From assembly GCA_905182265.1 (NCBI GenBank), contig CAJJAO010000019.1, positions 1 to 64,000 on the forward strand: DNA of 64,000 bases. Reading direction: 5' to 3'. The DNA comes from a gamma proteobacterium HTCC2207. GTDB taxonomy: Bacteria > Pseudomonadota > Gammaproteobacteria > Pseudomonadales > Porticoccaceae. Position 1 is the stretch's first letter. Each line of letters opens with the position of its first letter. The notes below the pieces were generated by a model, which had not been told where the DNA came from, did no database searches, and was given only the letters and a program-made list of their open reading frames with translations. Positions 19,623-30,004 of this stretch are shown here, in pieces. The position numbers were made by a program, and so were the translations under genes.

Positions 19623-20789
19623 TTATCCGATAATCTTTACCGGCTGCACTTCATCTAATTTCTTTTTATAGCGCGCTTGTCGGTTGGTACGGTCATTGAC
19701 TTCACCCGCTAACTGCCCACAGGCGGCGGCAATATCATCGCCTCTCGTAGTGCGCACAGTCACAGTGTAACCCTCAGCTGCAAGAATGTCCCTAAACCGA
19801 GCCAGTGCTGTATTTGTGACTCTTTTGTAATCGGACCCTGGAAACGGGTTAAACGGAATAAGGTTTATCTTGCAGGGTAAATCTTTCAATAGAACAGCCA
19901 ATTCTCGGGCGTGTACTGAACGATCGTTGACCTGGTCCATCAAGGTATATTCGACAGTCGCTTTGCGTCGATTATCCGGCATCTTGTCAATATAGTTGGC
20001 GGCACTTTCGATAAACTGCTTCAAGTTATATTTGCGATTGATCGGCACCAGCTGATTGCGTAACTCGTCGTTAGGCGCATGCAGTGAAATGGCCAGAGAA
20101 ACGTCGGACACCTCTGCTAGCTTATCTAGCGCTGGAACTACGCCAGCTGTACTAAGCGTCACTCTGCGTTTGGACAAACCGTAGGCATTGTCTTCGAGCA
20201 TAATATTCATGGCGTCGACAACATTGTCGAAATTCATCAATGGTTCGCCCATACCCATCATCACCACGTTGGTGACCCGGCGCGGGGCTTTGTGCTCAAA
20301 CTGACCAAAGGAATCTGCTGCAATCCATAGCTGGCCAATAATTTCGGCAGACGTGAGATCTCGGTTAAAACCCTGCTTACCTGTGGCGCAAAAACTGCAG
20401 TCCAAAGCACAGCCAATCTGGGAGGACACACAGAGGGTGCCCCGCTCACGCTCGGGGATATAAACCATTTCGATGCAGCTGCCACCATCAACCCTAATTA
20501 GCCACTTTCTGGTGCCGTCGACAGAATCCTGGCAACTAACCACTTCTGGCAAGGTGATTTCGGCCACCTCTTTTAGCTTGGCGCGCAGATCTTTGGACAG
20601 GTTGGTCATCTGGTCGAGATCGACCTCGCCTACCTGATGAATCCACTTAATAATTTGAGTGGCGCGGAAACGTTTTTCGCCAATTTCTTCGAAAAAGTCG
20701 CCGAGTTTGGACGCAGAAAACCCCAGCAAGTTAGTTTTAACTTGTTGGGGTTCGACGTCTACTGATGTTACTTCTACTGCTTGAGACAT
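19623..20789 (-). CDS. rlmN: Dual-specificity 23S rRNA/tRNA adenine-C2 methyltransferase
   Basis: RlmN is a radical-SAM enzyme that methylates A2503 of 23S rRNA and A37 of some tRNAs. The 388-residue protein has the cluster motif CX3CX2C as Cys127/131/134 ([15 protein letters not shown]) and the GMGEPL motif. The conserved C-terminal cysteine lies in [10 protein letters not shown] and the second catalytic region in [11 protein letters not shown]. It lies between ndk and pilF. Confidence 0.98.
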   Translation of the reverse strand: MSQAVEVTSVDVEPQQVKTNLLGFSASKLGDFFEEIGEKRFRATQIIKWIHQVGEVDLDQMTNLSKDLRAKLKEVAEITLPEVVSCQDSVDGTRKWLIRVDGGSCIEMVYIPERERGTLCVSSQIGCALDCSFCATGKQGFNRDLTSAEIIGQLWIAADSFGQFEHKAPRRVTNVVMMGMGEPLMNFDNVVDAMNIMLEDNAYGLSKRRVTLSTAGVVPALDKLAEVSDVSLAISLHAPNDELRNQLVPINRKYNLKQFIESAANYIDKMPDNRRKATVEYTLMDQVNDRSVHARELAVLLKDLPCKINLIPFNPFPGSDYKRVTNTALARFRDILAAEGYTVTVRTTRGDDIAAACGQLAGEVNDRTNRQARYKKKLDEVQPVKIIG

Positions 20790-20834
20790 AGGTGCCTTTT
20801 CTCTCAGTCTGTAACTAGTGTCACAGCCAGCGGT

Positions 20835-21260
20835 TTAGCGCGGGCAAATCTCGTTATCAGCAAAAAAGTATGCGATTTCACGAGCGGCTGAGTCAGCTGA
20901 GTCCGAGCCGTGAGCGGCATTGGCATCAATTGATTCAGCAAAGTCTGCACGAATAGTACCAGCTGCAGCTTCTTTAGGGTTAGTAGCACCCATAAGGTCG
21001 CGGTTGGTCATGATGGCATTTTCGCCTTCTAAAACCTGAATCGAAACAGGGCCTGAAGTCATAAAACCAACGAGGTCGTTAAAAAATGGACGTTCGCTGT
21101 GCTCTGCGTAAAAGCCTTCAGCCTGTTCACGGCTTAGATGCTGCATTTTACAGGCAACGATTTTCAGGTTAGCGGCTTCAAAGCGGCTTAGAATTTGACC
21201 AACAACGTTTTTTGCTACGGCATCGGGTTTGATAATTGATAATGTGCGTTCAGTCGCCAT
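20835..21260 (-). CDS. ndk: Nucleoside diphosphate kinase
   Basis: Ndk balances NTP and dNTP pools by phosphate transfer through a histidine. The chosen start gives [15 protein letters not shown], 141 residues, the family length. The catalytic His lies in NAAHGSDS, and the C-terminal part includes [13 protein letters not shown]. The frame is open six codons further upstream to 21278, but GGAGAAATCTTC directly precedes the ATG at 21260. A TATAAT hexamer on the minus strand (21302-21307) may be its -10 element. Confidence 0.97.
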   Translation of the reverse strand: MATERTLSIIKPDAVAKNVVGQILSRFEAANLKIVACKMQHLSREQAEGFYAEHSERPFFNDLVGFMTSGPVSIQVLEGENAIMTNRDLMGATNPKEAAAGTIRADFAESIDANAAHGSDSADSAAREIAYFFADNEICPR

Positions 21261-21403
21261 GAAGATTTCTCCAAACAAGGGCTTAAATTAATAGAATTAA
21301 AATTATAAAAATAGCAGGGGTAAAAAATAGCCCTAATGGGCAATGGCGCGGATTTTACGCGTACTCAGAGGCGGTAACAATGTATTTCTTTGGGTGGGAT
21401 TTT

Positions 21404-23347
21404 CTAGGCGACGAGCAGTTGCTGAAACTTGTCTAGAGAGACCGGCATACTAAAGTGAGCTCCCTGATATTTATTGCAACCCAGGCTACGTAAAACCTCT
21501 AAAACCTCCCGTTTTTCGACCCCTTCAGCCACCACATCAAGGCCATAATGGCGAGAGACCATCATGATAGCCTCGACCAACCCTAGGGTGTCTTTATCTG
21601 CATTAAGGTTGGCGATAAACTCTCGATCGATCTTAAGAATATCCAGGGGCAGCCGCTTTAGATAGATCATAGAAGAGTAGCCACTGCCAAAATCATCAAT
21701 GGCAAATCTAGTGCCCATATTGCGGATTTTCTTCATTTTATCGACAACCGATTCAAAATCGTCAATAAGCAGGTTTTCTGTGACCTCTAATGTGAGCATA
21801 TCTGGGCTGATATCGTAGCTCTTTAGGCTGTGTTCCAAACTCCTGATCAACCCGGGGTCATGGAACTGTTTGGGGCTGATATTCACCCCCAGCTGCATAT
21901 CTGGTGTCCAGATACCCTGATCGAGCATATTGCGCAAATATTCGCAGGAGGTTCGAATCACCCATAGACCCACATCTACAATCATGCCTGAGGCTTCTAG
22001 TATGGGAATAAAATCAGCTGGGGAGTGCATGGCATGGCCAGAATGAATCCAGCGTAGCAAAACCTCACCACCCACCACTGAACCATCGTGGGTTGAGACC
22101 TGGGGCTGCAAATACAGATCAAACTCTTGATTGACCACGGCCTTGCGCAGGCTCGACTGCAAGGTGATGCGCTGTTGGGCCTGACGGGTAATCTGGGTAT
22201 CAAAAAACATTACCCCGTCGCGACCCCGCCGCTTAGCTTCAAACATGGCACTCTCGGCCCGCTGAATAACGGTTGGAGCTGTCACTATAGACTCGTCAGC
22301 ACTCTGGTAGAGCAGGCTAATACCCACACTGGCTGTAACGATCACTTCGCCACTCTCGGTAAAAAACGGCCGCGCGATAATGCAACGAATTTCATTGGCT
22401 AGGGCCAAGGCTTTTTCTTTGGCTGATTCGGTACTGTTCGCTAGGTCTTTTATCACTAATAAAAAGGCATCCCCAGCGACTTGGTCAACCTGCATGCTGT
22501 CGTTGAGCATTGAATCGATGGTTTCCCCGGCCCGCTCGAGTATCTGTGTGCCTATGTGCTTACCTAGGGATTCGTTGATGCTGTTGAAATGGTCTAGGTC
22601 GATTAGCAGCACAGCACCGCAGGCATCGTCGTCACGATGGAGATCGAGGTAACTATCGATGCTGTCGATCGTGGGTTGGGCTATGGGCAGGCCGGCTAGG
22701 GTATCTTGGGATTGTTCTTTATCTCGAGGGCGCTCAGAGGGTTTTTTATTTAGGAGACGCTCAGAGGGTTTTTTATCTAGGAGACGCTCAGGGCTGTTGA
22801 TCTGCTCAGGGCTGTTTATGGGCTCGGGGGTTTTTGTTCGCTCAGGGCTATTGGTCTGCTCAGGGCTTTTTATGGGCTCAGGGCTGTTTATGGGCTCAGG
22901 GCTGTTTATCAGCTCTGGGGTTTCGCTTTTATTATCGAGCTCGGCGGTGCTTATAACGTCTAGGTCACCGGTGACGAATTCTTCGACGACCATTTTGGCG
23001 AGGGCGGGAAGTGGGTAGAGCATGACGCTGATGACGTTGTCGGCGTTTTCGACCGCACCTAGAGAGACCACTACTTCGTCAATATCTAGGGCATCTTGGG
23101 AGCGCCACAGCAGACCTTCTAGTTGGTCGCTTTCGAGCTTACCAATGACCTGTTTTAGCTGAATAATAGCTGGAGGGCGCGAATTTTCGGCCTCATTAAG
23201 GGACAGGCCTACTAGATCATCTCGCTGGCAGTCCAATATGGATAGGGCTTTGAGGTTGGCGTCGATACAGACACCATAGGCAAAGAATAGGGTACCAAAC
23301 GGCGCTGTATCCAGTATCTTTTTATACAGATGATTTTTTTCGCGCAT
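21404..23347 (-). CDS. Degenerate-GGDEF/EAL protein (probable c-di-GMP phosphodiesterase)
   Basis: This 647-residue protein has a PAS-like N-terminal part (about 1-120) and a Pro/Ser/Glu repeat linker (about 143-212). A GGDEF domain follows (about 245-375) whose signature is AGDAF at 291-295 instead of GGDEF, so cyclase activity is unlikely. The EAL domain (about 395-645) has Glu428 in EVL and the other catalytic positions in GVNISPKQF, LEVTENLL, AIDDFGSGYSS and VVAEGVEK, so phosphodiesterase activity is plausible. No membrane segment is seen, so it is probably cytosolic. It lies 54 bases downstream of iscX on the same strand and could be read from the isc operon. Confidence 0.9.
   Translation of the reverse strand: MREKNHLYKKILDTAPFGTLFFAYGVCIDANLKALSILDCQRDDLVGLSLNEAENSRPPAIIQLKQVIGKLESDQLEGLLWRSQDALDIDEVVVSLGAVENADNVISVMLYPLPALAKMVVEEFVTGDLDVISTAELDNKSETPELINSPEPINSPEPIKSPEQTNSPERTKTPEPINSPEQINSPERLLDKKPSERLLNKKPSERPRDKEQSQDTLAGLPIAQPTIDSIDSYLDLHRDDDACGAVLLIDLDHFNSINESLGKHIGTQILERAGETIDSMLNDSMQVDQVAGDAFLLVIKDLANSTESAKEKALALANEIRCIIARPFFTESGEVIVTASVGISLLYQSADESIVTAPTVIQRAESAMFEAKRRGRDGVMFFDTQITRQAQQRITLQSSLRKAVVNQEFDLYLQPQVSTHDGSVVGGEVLLRWIHSGHAMHSPADFIPILEASGMIVDVGLWVIRTSCEYLRNMLDQGIWTPDMQLGVNISPKQFHDPGLIRSLEHSLKSYDISPDMLTLEVTENLLIDDFESVVDKMKKIRNMGTRFAIDDFGSGYSSMIYLKRLPLDILKIDREFIANLNADKDTLGLVEAIMMVSRHYGLDVVAEGVEKREVLEVLRSLGCNKYQGAHFSMPVSLDKFQQLLVA
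22737..22916 (-). repeat. Tandem repeats coding for the EAL-protein linker
   Basis: Two 27-base units (22737-22763, 22764-22790) are followed without a gap by seven 18-base units (22791-22916; typical plus-strand unit GGGCTGTTTATGGGCTCA). They encode the LLDKKPSER-like and NSPEPI-like repeats. All unit lengths are multiples of three, so copy-number change keeps the frame. Confidence 0.92.
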
Positions 23348-23400
23348 CCCTGGCCTGTTGAAAATCCTTTTCGGTTAAACGGCGGTCATTTTAGAGTTGG

Positions 23401-23598
23401 CTAATCTTGCTCTTCAATCCATGCCATTTGAATGGCTTCAAGAATCTTCTCGCCGCAGCGGTCTGGATCATCAGAAAAGCCTTCTATCTCTAAAACCCAT
23501 TTTCTTAAATCAACAAAATTAACATACTGGGGGTCAACATCTGGATGGTTGTCGACCAGTTCTATTGCTATATCGTTAATATCAGTCCACTTAATCAT
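23401..23598 (-). CDS. iscX: Fe-S assembly regulator IscX
   Basis: This 65-residue acidic protein begins MIKWTDINDIAIEL and has the conserved VDLRKWVLEIEGF and LEAIQMAWIEE segments of IscX (YfhJ). IscX binds IscS and iron and modulates the rate of cluster assembly. It is the last gene of the isc set, 43 bases after fdx. Confidence 0.95.
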   Translation of the reverse strand: MIKWTDINDIAIELVDNHPDVDPQYVNFVDLRKWVLEIEGFSDDPDRCGEKILEAIQMAWIEEQD

Positions 23599-23641
23599 AG
23601 TCCATTACTCCGCTTGCTGCTGTGCCGTTGTAAGCTCGACA

Positions 23642-23980
23642 TTAATGACGTTCTGACACCATGTTAATGGTGTACCTTGGAATCTCAACTACCAGGTCAG
23701 TGTCGTCCATAATCACCTGGCAACTCAGCCGTGAATCTGGGTCTACACCCCATGCTTTATCGAGAAAATCCTCTTCCAATTCGTCAGCCACGGGCAATTC
23801 ACCAAAGCCTTCGCGAACGTGCACATGACAGGTGGTGCAGGCACAGGACATCTCGCAGGCGTGCTCAATATCTAGACCATTGCGCAGTGCCGCATCGCAG
23901 ATGCTCTCACCTTTTTTGGCTTCTATCACCGCACCCTCGGGGCAGATTTCGTGGTGGGGTAAAAATACTATTTTGGCCAT
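23642..23980 (-). CDS. fdx: Isc-type [2Fe-2S] ferredoxin
   Basis: This 112-residue adrenodoxin-type ferredoxin supplies electrons for cluster assembly on IscU. The cluster ligands are Cys42, Cys48 and Cys51 (ACEMSCACTTC) and Cys87 (SRLSCQV), the same positions as in E. coli Fdx. It follows hscA by nine bases. Confidence 0.97.
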   Translation of the reverse strand: MAKIVFLPHHEICPEGAVIEAKKGESICDAALRNGLDIEHACEMSCACTTCHVHVREGFGELPVADELEEDFLDKAWGVDPDSRLSCQVIMDDTDLVVEIPRYTINMVSERH

Positions 23981-23989
23981 TACTATGTC

Positions 23990-25876
23990 CTAACCTTTTT
24001 CAATTTCATCAAGGGTATGGCCTGCCAGTGCACTTTTAATGCTGGCATCCATCCGTCGGGCGGCAAATTCTTCACTGGCTTTGGCCACAGATTCAATCTG
24101 GCGAGCCAATACTCGGTGTTCGGTGCTGCTGGCTCGCACCTGCTTTAATTCGTTGATAGCCACGTGCAGGCACTGGCTTTCTTGAGCATCTAAAAGTGCC
24201 TCAGCATCTTTATCTAGGGCTGCCAACAGATCTTCTATCATACGATCTGCTTCTACCTGCTGTTCCCTCAAAGCACGGGCCTGCATATCATCCCGGGCAT
24301 GGCTAAAGGAGTCTTGCAACATGGAGGTAATTTCTTCTTCTCCCAAACCATAGGAAGGCTTAACTTCAATACGAGATTCCACATTACTGGTGAGTTCGCG
24401 GGCAGACACATTCAACAGACCATCGGCATCCACCTGATAGGCAACGCGAATTTTTGCGGCCCCAGCGACCATAGGGGGAATGCCTCGCAACTCAAAGCGC
24501 GCCAGTGAACGACAATCGGTTGCCAGCTCTCGCTCCCCTTGTAATACATGCACCGCCATGGCCGTTTGGCCATCTTTAAAGGTGGTAAATTCTTGGGCTT
24601 TGGACACGGGAATAGTGGTGTTGCGGTGAATGATTTTTTCAATCAAACCACCCATGGTCTCTATGCCTAGGGACAGGGGAATTACATCTAGCAGCAACAT
24701 ATCATCGCCAGACTTATTGCCCACCAGCACTTCTGCTTGCAGGGCAGCGCCCATGGCTACAACTTGATCTGGATTAAGGCTGCACAGTGGCTCGGTACCA
24801 AATAATTCGGCGACCTTCTCACCCACTCTGGGAGTTCTTGTGGAACCACCCACTAGAATTACTTTACTGATCTGGGTCTTTTCTAATCCCGCGTCCCGCA
24901 ACGAACGTTTGCAGGCACGCAGTGTTTTGTCTATTAGGCCGTCAATCAAACTGTGCATCAACTCTCTGGTTAATGTGCCACGCCAATCAAGTACTTCTAA
25001 TGCAACCTGATCGGAATCGCTGAGTTCTTCTTTTGCGGCTCTTGCGGTTTCCAAAAGAATTCGCTGTTCTATGGGGTTAAGGTCTTCGGCCATACCCATT
25101 TCTTGGCGCAGCCATTCGGCAATAGCGCGATCAAAATCATCTCCACCTAAGGCAGAGTCACCGCCGGTGGCCAGTACTTCAAAAACACCTCTAGTCAGGC
25201 GCAGGATGCTCACATCAAACGTGCCACCACCCAGGTCGTACACAGCAATGGTGCTCTCTTCACTACTATTGTTGTCCGTCGATTCGTCCAAGCCATAGGC
25301 AATGGCTGCGGCCGTGGGCTCGTTCAAAAGCCGCAGTACCTTTATACCGGCCAGCGTAGCGGCATCTTTGGTAGCCTGGCGCTGGGCATCATCAAAATAG
25401 GCCGGCACGGTAATCACGGCACCATCGAGCATGCTGTCAAAGGCAATCTCAGCACGACCGGCTAGCTTGCGTAGTATTTCTGCAGACACCTGAATGGGGC
25501 TAATTAAACCAGCGGCGGTTTTAATTTTTGGCATGCCACCATCGTCGCTATCAAACTCATAAGGCAGCTGGCCGCCAAAGGTTTTAACATCGGCGAGGCC
25601 ACGGCCTAAAAGACGCTTTACAGAGGAAATTGTATTTAGGGGGTCGGCAATATTGTGTTCCGAGGCTTCATGGCCCACACAGCTAACACCATCAGTCATG
25701 TAGTGAACCACCGATGGTAGTAACTCTCTGCCCTGCTCGTCTTTGAGTACTTCGGCCATACCGCTGCGCACTGTGGCAACTAGGGAGTTGGTAGTACCCA
25801 GGTCTATACCCACCGCATGTTTACGCTGGTGAGGTTGGGGTGATTGCCCGGGCTCTGAGATTTGCAGTAACGCCAC
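23990..25876 (-). CDS. hscA: Hsp70-type chaperone HscA
   Basis: HscA is the specialised Hsp70 that releases the cluster from IscU, recognising its LPPVK motif. The 628-residue protein has the ATPase domain with [26 protein letters not shown] and [12 protein letters not shown], then the substrate-binding domain. It is shorter than DnaK and lacks the acidic DnaK tail, as expected. It starts three bases after hscB ends. Confidence 0.97.
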   Translation of the reverse strand: MALLQISEPGQSPQPHQRKHAVGIDLGTTNSLVATVRSGMAEVLKDEQGRELLPSVVHYMTDGVSCVGHEASEHNIADPLNTISSVKRLLGRGLADVKTFGGQLPYEFDSDDGGMPKIKTAAGLISPIQVSAEILRKLAGRAEIAFDSMLDGAVITVPAYFDDAQRQATKDAATLAGIKVLRLLNEPTAAAIAYGLDESTDNNSSEESTIAVYDLGGGTFDVSILRLTRGVFEVLATGGDSALGGDDFDRAIAEWLRQEMGMAEDLNPIEQRILLETARAAKEELSDSDQVALEVLDWRGTLTRELMHSLIDGLIDKTLRACKRSLRDAGLEKTQISKVILVGGSTRTPRVGEKVAELFGTEPLCSLNPDQVVAMGAALQAEVLVGNKSGDDMLLLDVIPLSLGIETMGGLIEKIIHRNTTIPVSKAQEFTTFKDGQTAMAVHVLQGERELATDCRSLARFELRGIPPMVAGAAKIRVAYQVDADGLLNVSARELTSNVESRIEVKPSYGLGEEEITSMLQDSFSHARDDMQARALREQQVEADRMIEDLLAALDKDAEALLDAQESQCLHVAINELKQVRASSTEHRVLARQIESVAKASEEFAARRMDASIKSALAGHTLDEIEKG

Positions 25877-25879
25877 TGT

Positions 25880-26485
25880 TTATAAGTCCTCTAAGTCGCC
25901 TTCAAGCTGTTCTATCTCGTACAACAGCTTGGATGAAAATTGCATTTTGGTTACGGTATTAAGAGCATCGTCGAAGGCCTGAGCATTATAGTGCCCCTGA
26001 AACTCGTTTTGCTGCTCTAAATAACCCGCCTCAACACCTTTGCGCAAGCTCTCTAGAGCAGCCCAGGGGTCTGCAGAGTCGCGCACTTCTGAAAGCTCTT
26101 CACGCAACTCTATTTGCGCCATTAAAAATGCACCATCGCTGGTGATATGGCTCTCTTGACTGGCATCCATCTGCTTGAGTTGCAAAAGATACTGAGCGCG
26201 TTTTAAAGGAGATTTTAAGCTGTCATAGGCCTGGTTGATCAACGAGGCCGTCTGCAAGGCTAGGCGTTTTTCCGTAGCGCCTTGACTGGCATAGCGATCC
26301 GGATGAAATTCCTGCTGCAACTTGCGATAGCGACTGTCCAGCTGTTCACGCTCTACCTGCCATGCGACAGGTAGGCCGAAAATCTCGAAGAAATCACTGG
26401 AAAGTTTCAAAGGGCTATCAACCTGTTTTGCTGCTTTAGTCTGGGAGTGACTAAACGTGGAAGCTCTCGCCGCAACCACATTCAT
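25880..26485 (-). CDS. hscB: J-domain co-chaperone HscB
   Basis: HscB brings IscU to HscA and stimulates its ATPase. The 201-residue protein has a J-like domain (about 30-100) with the HPD motif in [10 protein letters not shown], then a C-terminal three-helix IscU-binding domain. The N-terminus has about 28 extra residues before DFFEIFGLP compared with E. coli HscB. The ATG used overlaps iscA by 35 bases. A later TTG just before [10 protein letters not shown] is possible but has no visible ribosome-binding site. Confidence 0.93.
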   Translation of the reverse strand: MNVVAARASTFSHSQTKAAKQVDSPLKLSSDFFEIFGLPVAWQVEREQLDSRYRKLQQEFHPDRYASQGATEKRLALQTASLINQAYDSLKSPLKRAQYLLQLKQMDASQESHITSDGAFLMAQIELREELSEVRDSADPWAALESLRKGVEAGYLEQQNEFQGHYNAQAFDDALNTVTKMQFSSKLLYEIEQLEGDLEDL

Positions 26486-26774
26486 CTTTCACGTTAGGAT
26501 TCTTAAATTCGAACCCTTCGTTTAAGCCCTCTTTGACATAGTCGAGCTGGGTACCGTCGAGGTACAGCAGACTCTTAGGGTCAATAATCAACTTTACATC
26601 ACCGCATTGGAAAACTTCGTCTCCGGTGGTCGCATCATCAACAAATTCCAACACATAAGACAGACCGGAACAGCCAGTGGTGCGCACGCCCAGACGAATG
26701 CCCACGCCTTTGGCGCGGTGTTCGAGATGCTTAACAACATGCTGCTCTGCAGCTGGGGTCATGGTGATTGCCAT
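26451..26774 (-). CDS. iscA: A-type Fe-S carrier IscA
   Basis: This 107-residue A-type carrier delivers [4Fe-4S] clusters to targets. The three ligand cysteines are Cys35 (TTGCSGL), Cys99 and Cys101 (DECGCGESF). It starts three bases after iscU. Confidence 0.97.
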   Translation of the reverse strand: MAITMTPAAEQHVVKHLEHRAKGVGIRLGVRTTGCSGLSYVLEFVDDATTGDEVFQCGDVKLIIDPKSLLYLDGTQLDYVKEGLNEGFEFKNPNVKDECGCGESFHV

Positions 26775-26777
26775 CGC

Positions 26778-27161
26778 TTATTTGCCCTGCTTTTCTCTAA
26801 CATCACGCACTGCCGCTTTAATGGCGTCTTCAGCCAATACAGAACAGTGAATTTTAACTGGCGGTAACGCGAGTTCTTCAGCAATCTCAGTATTCTTAAT
26901 TTGCGCAGCTGCATCTATATGCTGGCCTTTAACCCATTCCGTCAGCAATGAGCTAGACGCAATCGCTGAGCCACAGCCGTAGGTCTTAAATTTCGCGTCT
27001 TCGATAATACCTTCATCATTAACTCGAATTTGCAGACGCATAACGTCGCCACAGGCTGGTGCTCCCACCATGCCAGTACCCACATTTTTGGAGCTGTCGT
27101 CGAGCTTGCCGACGTTGCGTGGATTTTCGTAATGATCAATAACTTTTTCGCTGTAAGCCAT
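26778..27161 (-). CDS. iscU: Fe-S scaffold IscU
   Basis: This 127-residue scaffold on which [2Fe-2S] clusters are built keeps Cys37, Cys63 and Cys106, with Asp39 in APACGDV. It also has the HscA-recognition motif LPPVK (99-103). All positions match E. coli IscU. Confidence 0.98.
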   Translation of the reverse strand: MAYSEKVIDHYENPRNVGKLDDSSKNVGTGMVGAPACGDVMRLQIRVNDEGIIEDAKFKTYGCGSAIASSSLLTEWVKGQHIDAAAQIKNTEIAEELALPPVKIHCSVLAEDAIKAAVRDVREKQGK

Positions 27162-27242
27162 GTTGATGACTCCTATTTAAATAATTTGAATAACTCTTAG
27201 TTAGGAGAGTTACGTAATTCTTAAAAACTCTACAGGCTGCGC

Positions 27243-28457
27243 TTAGTGCGCGGCCCACTCTACTGTGCTTAGGTCGACACCATCTTTGAACATATCCCAC
27301 AGAGGTGATAGTTCACGTAGCTTTTCAACTGCATGGCGCACCTTGGCAATGGCACTGTCTATATCTTGTTCCGTGGTGTAACGGCCAATACTGAAACGAA
27401 TTGAGCTGTGTGCCATTTCATCGTTTAAACCCAGTGCGCGCAGCACATAGGATGGCTCAAGGCTGGCAGAGGTACAGGCAGAGCCTGAAGAAACCGCCAG
27501 ATCACGCAGGGCCATAATCAATGACTCGCCTTCAACAAAGGCAAAGCTAATATTCACAATACCGGGCACATGCTGGTCTTCTGAGCCATTTAGGTAGACT
27601 TCTTCCATATCGGAAACGCCTTCCCACAATTTGGTGCGCAAGGCATCAATGCGAGCAGACTCTTCGGCTAGGTTTTTAAAACCAAGTTTAAAGGCTTCAC
27701 CCATACCAACAATCTGGTGGGTGGGCAATGTGCCTGAACGCATACCGCGCTCGTGACCACCACCATGCATCTGGGCTTCGATACGTACCCGAGGCTTGCG
27801 ACGAACATACAGTGCGCCAATACCTTTGGGTCCATAAATTTTGTGAGCTGAGAAAGACATCATGTCGACATACATTGCTTCGACATCAATGGGGGTCTTG
27901 CCAGCACTCTGAGCCGCGTCCACATGGAAAAATACTTTGCGTTCGCGACAGATTTTGCCAATAGCTGCAATGTCGTTAAGCGTTCCCAGCTCGTTGTTCA
28001 CATGCATGATAGACACGACGGTGGTATCTTCACGAATGGCATCAGCCACCATCTGCGGCTGAATTAGGCCGTTGGTGTCTGGGTCCAAATAAGTGACTTC
28101 CCAACCTTCACGCTCTAACTGGCGGGTCGTATCCAGCACTGCTTTATGCTCGATTCTAGAGGTAATAACGTGCTTGCCTTTGCGCTGATTAAAATGCGCA
28201 CAGCCTTTAATCGCCAGGTTGTTGGCTTCGGTAGCGCCACTCGTCCAAACGATCTCGCGGGGGTCAGCACCAATTAAGGTGGCAACATCGGTACGGGCAT
28301 CTTCAACCGCAGCCTCTGCCTGCCAGCCAAATACATGGGAGCGCGACGCTGGGTTACCAAACTGACCCGTCGGGGTCAAAAACTGCATCATTTTATCTGC
28401 AACAATCGGGTCTACCGGTGTTGTGGACGCATAATCCAGATAAATGGGAAGATTCAT
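27243..28457 (-). CDS. iscS: Cysteine desulfurase IscS
   Basis: This PLP enzyme of 404 residues supplies sulfur from cysteine to IscU, ThiI, TusA and others. The PLP Lys206 lies in [12 protein letters not shown]. The mobile loop with the catalytic cysteine is [17 protein letters not shown], the long-loop group I form. The second gene of the operon, 14 bases after iscR. Confidence 0.98.
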   Translation of the reverse strand: MNLPIYLDYASTTPVDPIVADKMMQFLTPTGQFGNPASRSHVFGWQAEAAVEDARTDVATLIGADPREIVWTSGATEANNLAIKGCAHFNQRKGKHVITSRIEHKAVLDTTRQLEREGWEVTYLDPDTNGLIQPQMVADAIREDTTVVSIMHVNNELGTLNDIAAIGKICRERKVFFHVDAAQSAGKTPIDVEAMYVDMMSFSAHKIYGPKGIGALYVRRKPRVRIEAQMHGGGHERGMRSGTLPTHQIVGMGEAFKLGFKNLAEESARIDALRTKLWEGVSDMEEVYLNGSEDQHVPGIVNISFAFVEGESLIMALRDLAVSSGSACTSASLEPSYVLRALGLNDEMAHSSIRFSIGRYTTEQDIDSAIAKVRHAVEKLRELSPLWDMFKDGVDLSTVEWAAH

Positions 28458-28471
28458 TAACTACTCCAAAT

Positions 28472-28948
28472 TCAGCAGGCGCCTGCCTGCATGTTGTCAT
28501 CTAACACCAGCAGCTGATCAACTTGGCGCTGGGCTATATGTTGTACGTTGCGTTTGGCGACCAAATCAGCCAGAGAGATGCCATTAAGAAAACCATGTAT
28601 CTCTTTACTGAGGTCGCTCCACAATGTGTGGGTTAAGCAGATCTCACCGCCCTGACAGTCACCTTTCCCCTGGCAGTTGGTGGTATCTATAGATTCATTG
28701 ACCGCATCGATAATCTGCGCCACAAAAATCCCGTCACTGGCACGACCTAGATGGTAACCACCACCTGGGCCTCGCACGCTGGAAACAAGGCCAGACTGGC
28801 GTAAACGGGAAAATAACTGCTCTAGATAAGACAGAGAAATCGACTGCCGCTCAGAGATATCCGCCAGTGAAATTGGCTTGTCCTCGGCGTGTAACGTCAA
28901 GTCGAGCATGGCTGTTACTGCGTAACGCCCTCGAGTTGTCAGTCGCAT
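28472..28948 (-). CDS. iscR: Fe-S-sensing regulator IscR
   Basis: This 158-residue Rrf2-family regulator represses the isc operon when it carries a [2Fe-2S] cluster. The winged helix-turn-helix is at the N-terminus ([15 protein letters not shown]). The cluster ligands Cys92, Cys98, Cys104 and His107 lie in [17 protein letters not shown]. It is the first gene of the operon, and a type-1 IscR site overlaps its promoter. Confidence 0.98.
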   Translation of the reverse strand: MRLTTRGRYAVTAMLDLTLHAEDKPISLADISERQSISLSYLEQLFSRLRQSGLVSSVRGPGGGYHLGRASDGIFVAQIIDAVNESIDTTNCQGKGDCQGGEICLTHTLWSDLSKEIHGFLNGISLADLVAKRNVQHIAQRQVDQLLVLDDNMQAGAC

Positions 28949-28987
28949 ATCTATTACCTAGTGAGTTTGTTGGCCTTTAGACTCTAA

Positions 28988-29016
28988 ATTATCTAATACC
29001 CGACTATTTTAGTCAA
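28988..29016 (-). promoter_or_regulatory. Sigma-70 promoter of the isc operon
   Basis: On the minus strand TTGACT (29011-29016) and GATAAT (28988-28993) are exactly 17 bases apart, 40 bases upstream of the iscR ATG. Each hexamer matches the consensus at five of six positions. Confidence 0.8.
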
Positions 29017-29020
29017 CTAA
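28996..29020. promoter_or_regulatory. IscR type-1 binding site
   Basis: The 25 bases begin ATACCCGACTATTTTAGTCA and end ACTAA. They follow the published E. coli type-1 pattern ATASYYGACTRwwwYAGTCR-RSTAT at all positions but the last. The site covers the -35 box and most of the spacer of the iscR promoter, the geometry for repression by [2Fe-2S]-IscR. Confidence 0.85.
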
Positions 29021-29041
29021 ATACCTGATTAAATCAATCAA

Positions 29042-29788
29042 CTATTTGTTGATGATACGCTGCACCGAAGACAACAGACCACGGAGTATAGAAACTTCCA
29101 TCTGGTCCATTCTGACGCGGTTAAATAGGCGCCGCATACGGGTCAATAACTGCTTGGGGTTTTCTGGGTCATAAAACTTAAGGTCAGCCATAGTCTTGGC
29201 CAGATGTTCATGAAAATACTCTAGATCATCTGCGGTAACCGGGGGCTGATCCCATTCTTGTAGGGATGGCAAATTGCCGTCAGCATCGGACAGGCTCGCC
29301 ATACGAATCTCATAGCTCAGTACCTGAACAGCAGTCGCCAAATTCAGTGAACTGTAATCTGGGTTCGAGGGAATGTGCACATGATAGTGACACTTTTGTA
29401 GCTCATCGTTGGTCAGACCACGATCTTCACGACCAAACAACAGGGCGACGTCATGGGTCTCAGATTCTTGCCAGATTCTAGTACCGCATTCACGGGGGTT
29501 AATCAGCGGCCAGGGAATTCTGCGCTCACGGGCACTGGTGCCCACCACAAGACCGCAGCCGGCAATCGCCTCGTCCACAGAGTCAACGACTTTAGCGTTG
29601 ACCAATACATCTCTAGCACCTGCTGCTCGCCAGACGGCTCTGGGGGCAGGGTATTCTTTGGGCTGTACTAGGTATAGCTCGGCAAGGCCCATATTTTTCA
29701 TAGCTCGCGCAGCGCCACCGATATTACCTGGGTGAGAGGTATTGACTAGCACAATACGTATCTTCGCCTGTCTTTCTGCTGTTGCCAT
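29042..29788 (-). CDS. trmJ: tRNA (cytidine/uridine-32-2'-O)-methyltransferase TrmJ
   Basis: This SPOUT methyltransferase modifies the ribose at position 32 of several tRNAs. Motifs are VLVNTSHPGNIGGAARAMKN at the N-terminus, VALLFGREDRGLTNDEL in the middle and NLATAVQVLSYE near the knot. The frame is open to a GTG at 29800, but that GTG lies inside the ribosome-binding site AGGTGAGG of the ATG at 29788, which gives MATAERQAK... and 248 residues. It is upstream of iscR, as in E. coli. Confidence 0.95.
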   Translation of the reverse strand: MATAERQAKIRIVLVNTSHPGNIGGAARAMKNMGLAELYLVQPKEYPAPRAVWRAAGARDVLVNAKVVDSVDEAIAGCGLVVGTSARERRIPWPLINPRECGTRIWQESETHDVALLFGREDRGLTNDELQKCHYHVHIPSNPDYSSLNLATAVQVLSYEIRMASLSDADGNLPSLQEWDQPPVTADDLEYFHEHLAKTMADLKFYDPENPKQLLTRMRRLFNRVRMDQMEVSILRGLLSSVQRIINK

Positions 29789-30004
29789 TTTTGCCCTCAC
29801 CTTTTGTGGTCAGCTGTTTAAGCTACTTTTAACTACCTATTTGGGCTGCTCTTTTAAGCCGTTTATTTAGGCTATTTTTTCAAGATATAACGGCCGTTTG
29901 ACCCACCCAAAATCCGGGCGCGAGTGTAGCAGAATCGGGCTTCTATAGCACAGCAGTTCTGTTACAATGCGCACCGCTCTTTAAGTCAACTGGATAACGC
30001 CCCT

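Noticed and set aside
21261..21278. Longer ndk start (MFGEIF extension)
   Set aside because: The extra codons cover the GGAGA ribosome-binding site of the ATG at 21260, and Ndk proteins start at MATERTLS.
29801..30004. Repeat-like AT-rich segment and promoter between trmJ and suhB
   Set aside because: Loose repeats of GCT...TTTTAA...TATTT are seen at about 29815-29880 but are too diverged to call; a TACAAT hexamer before suhB has no acceptable -35 partner.
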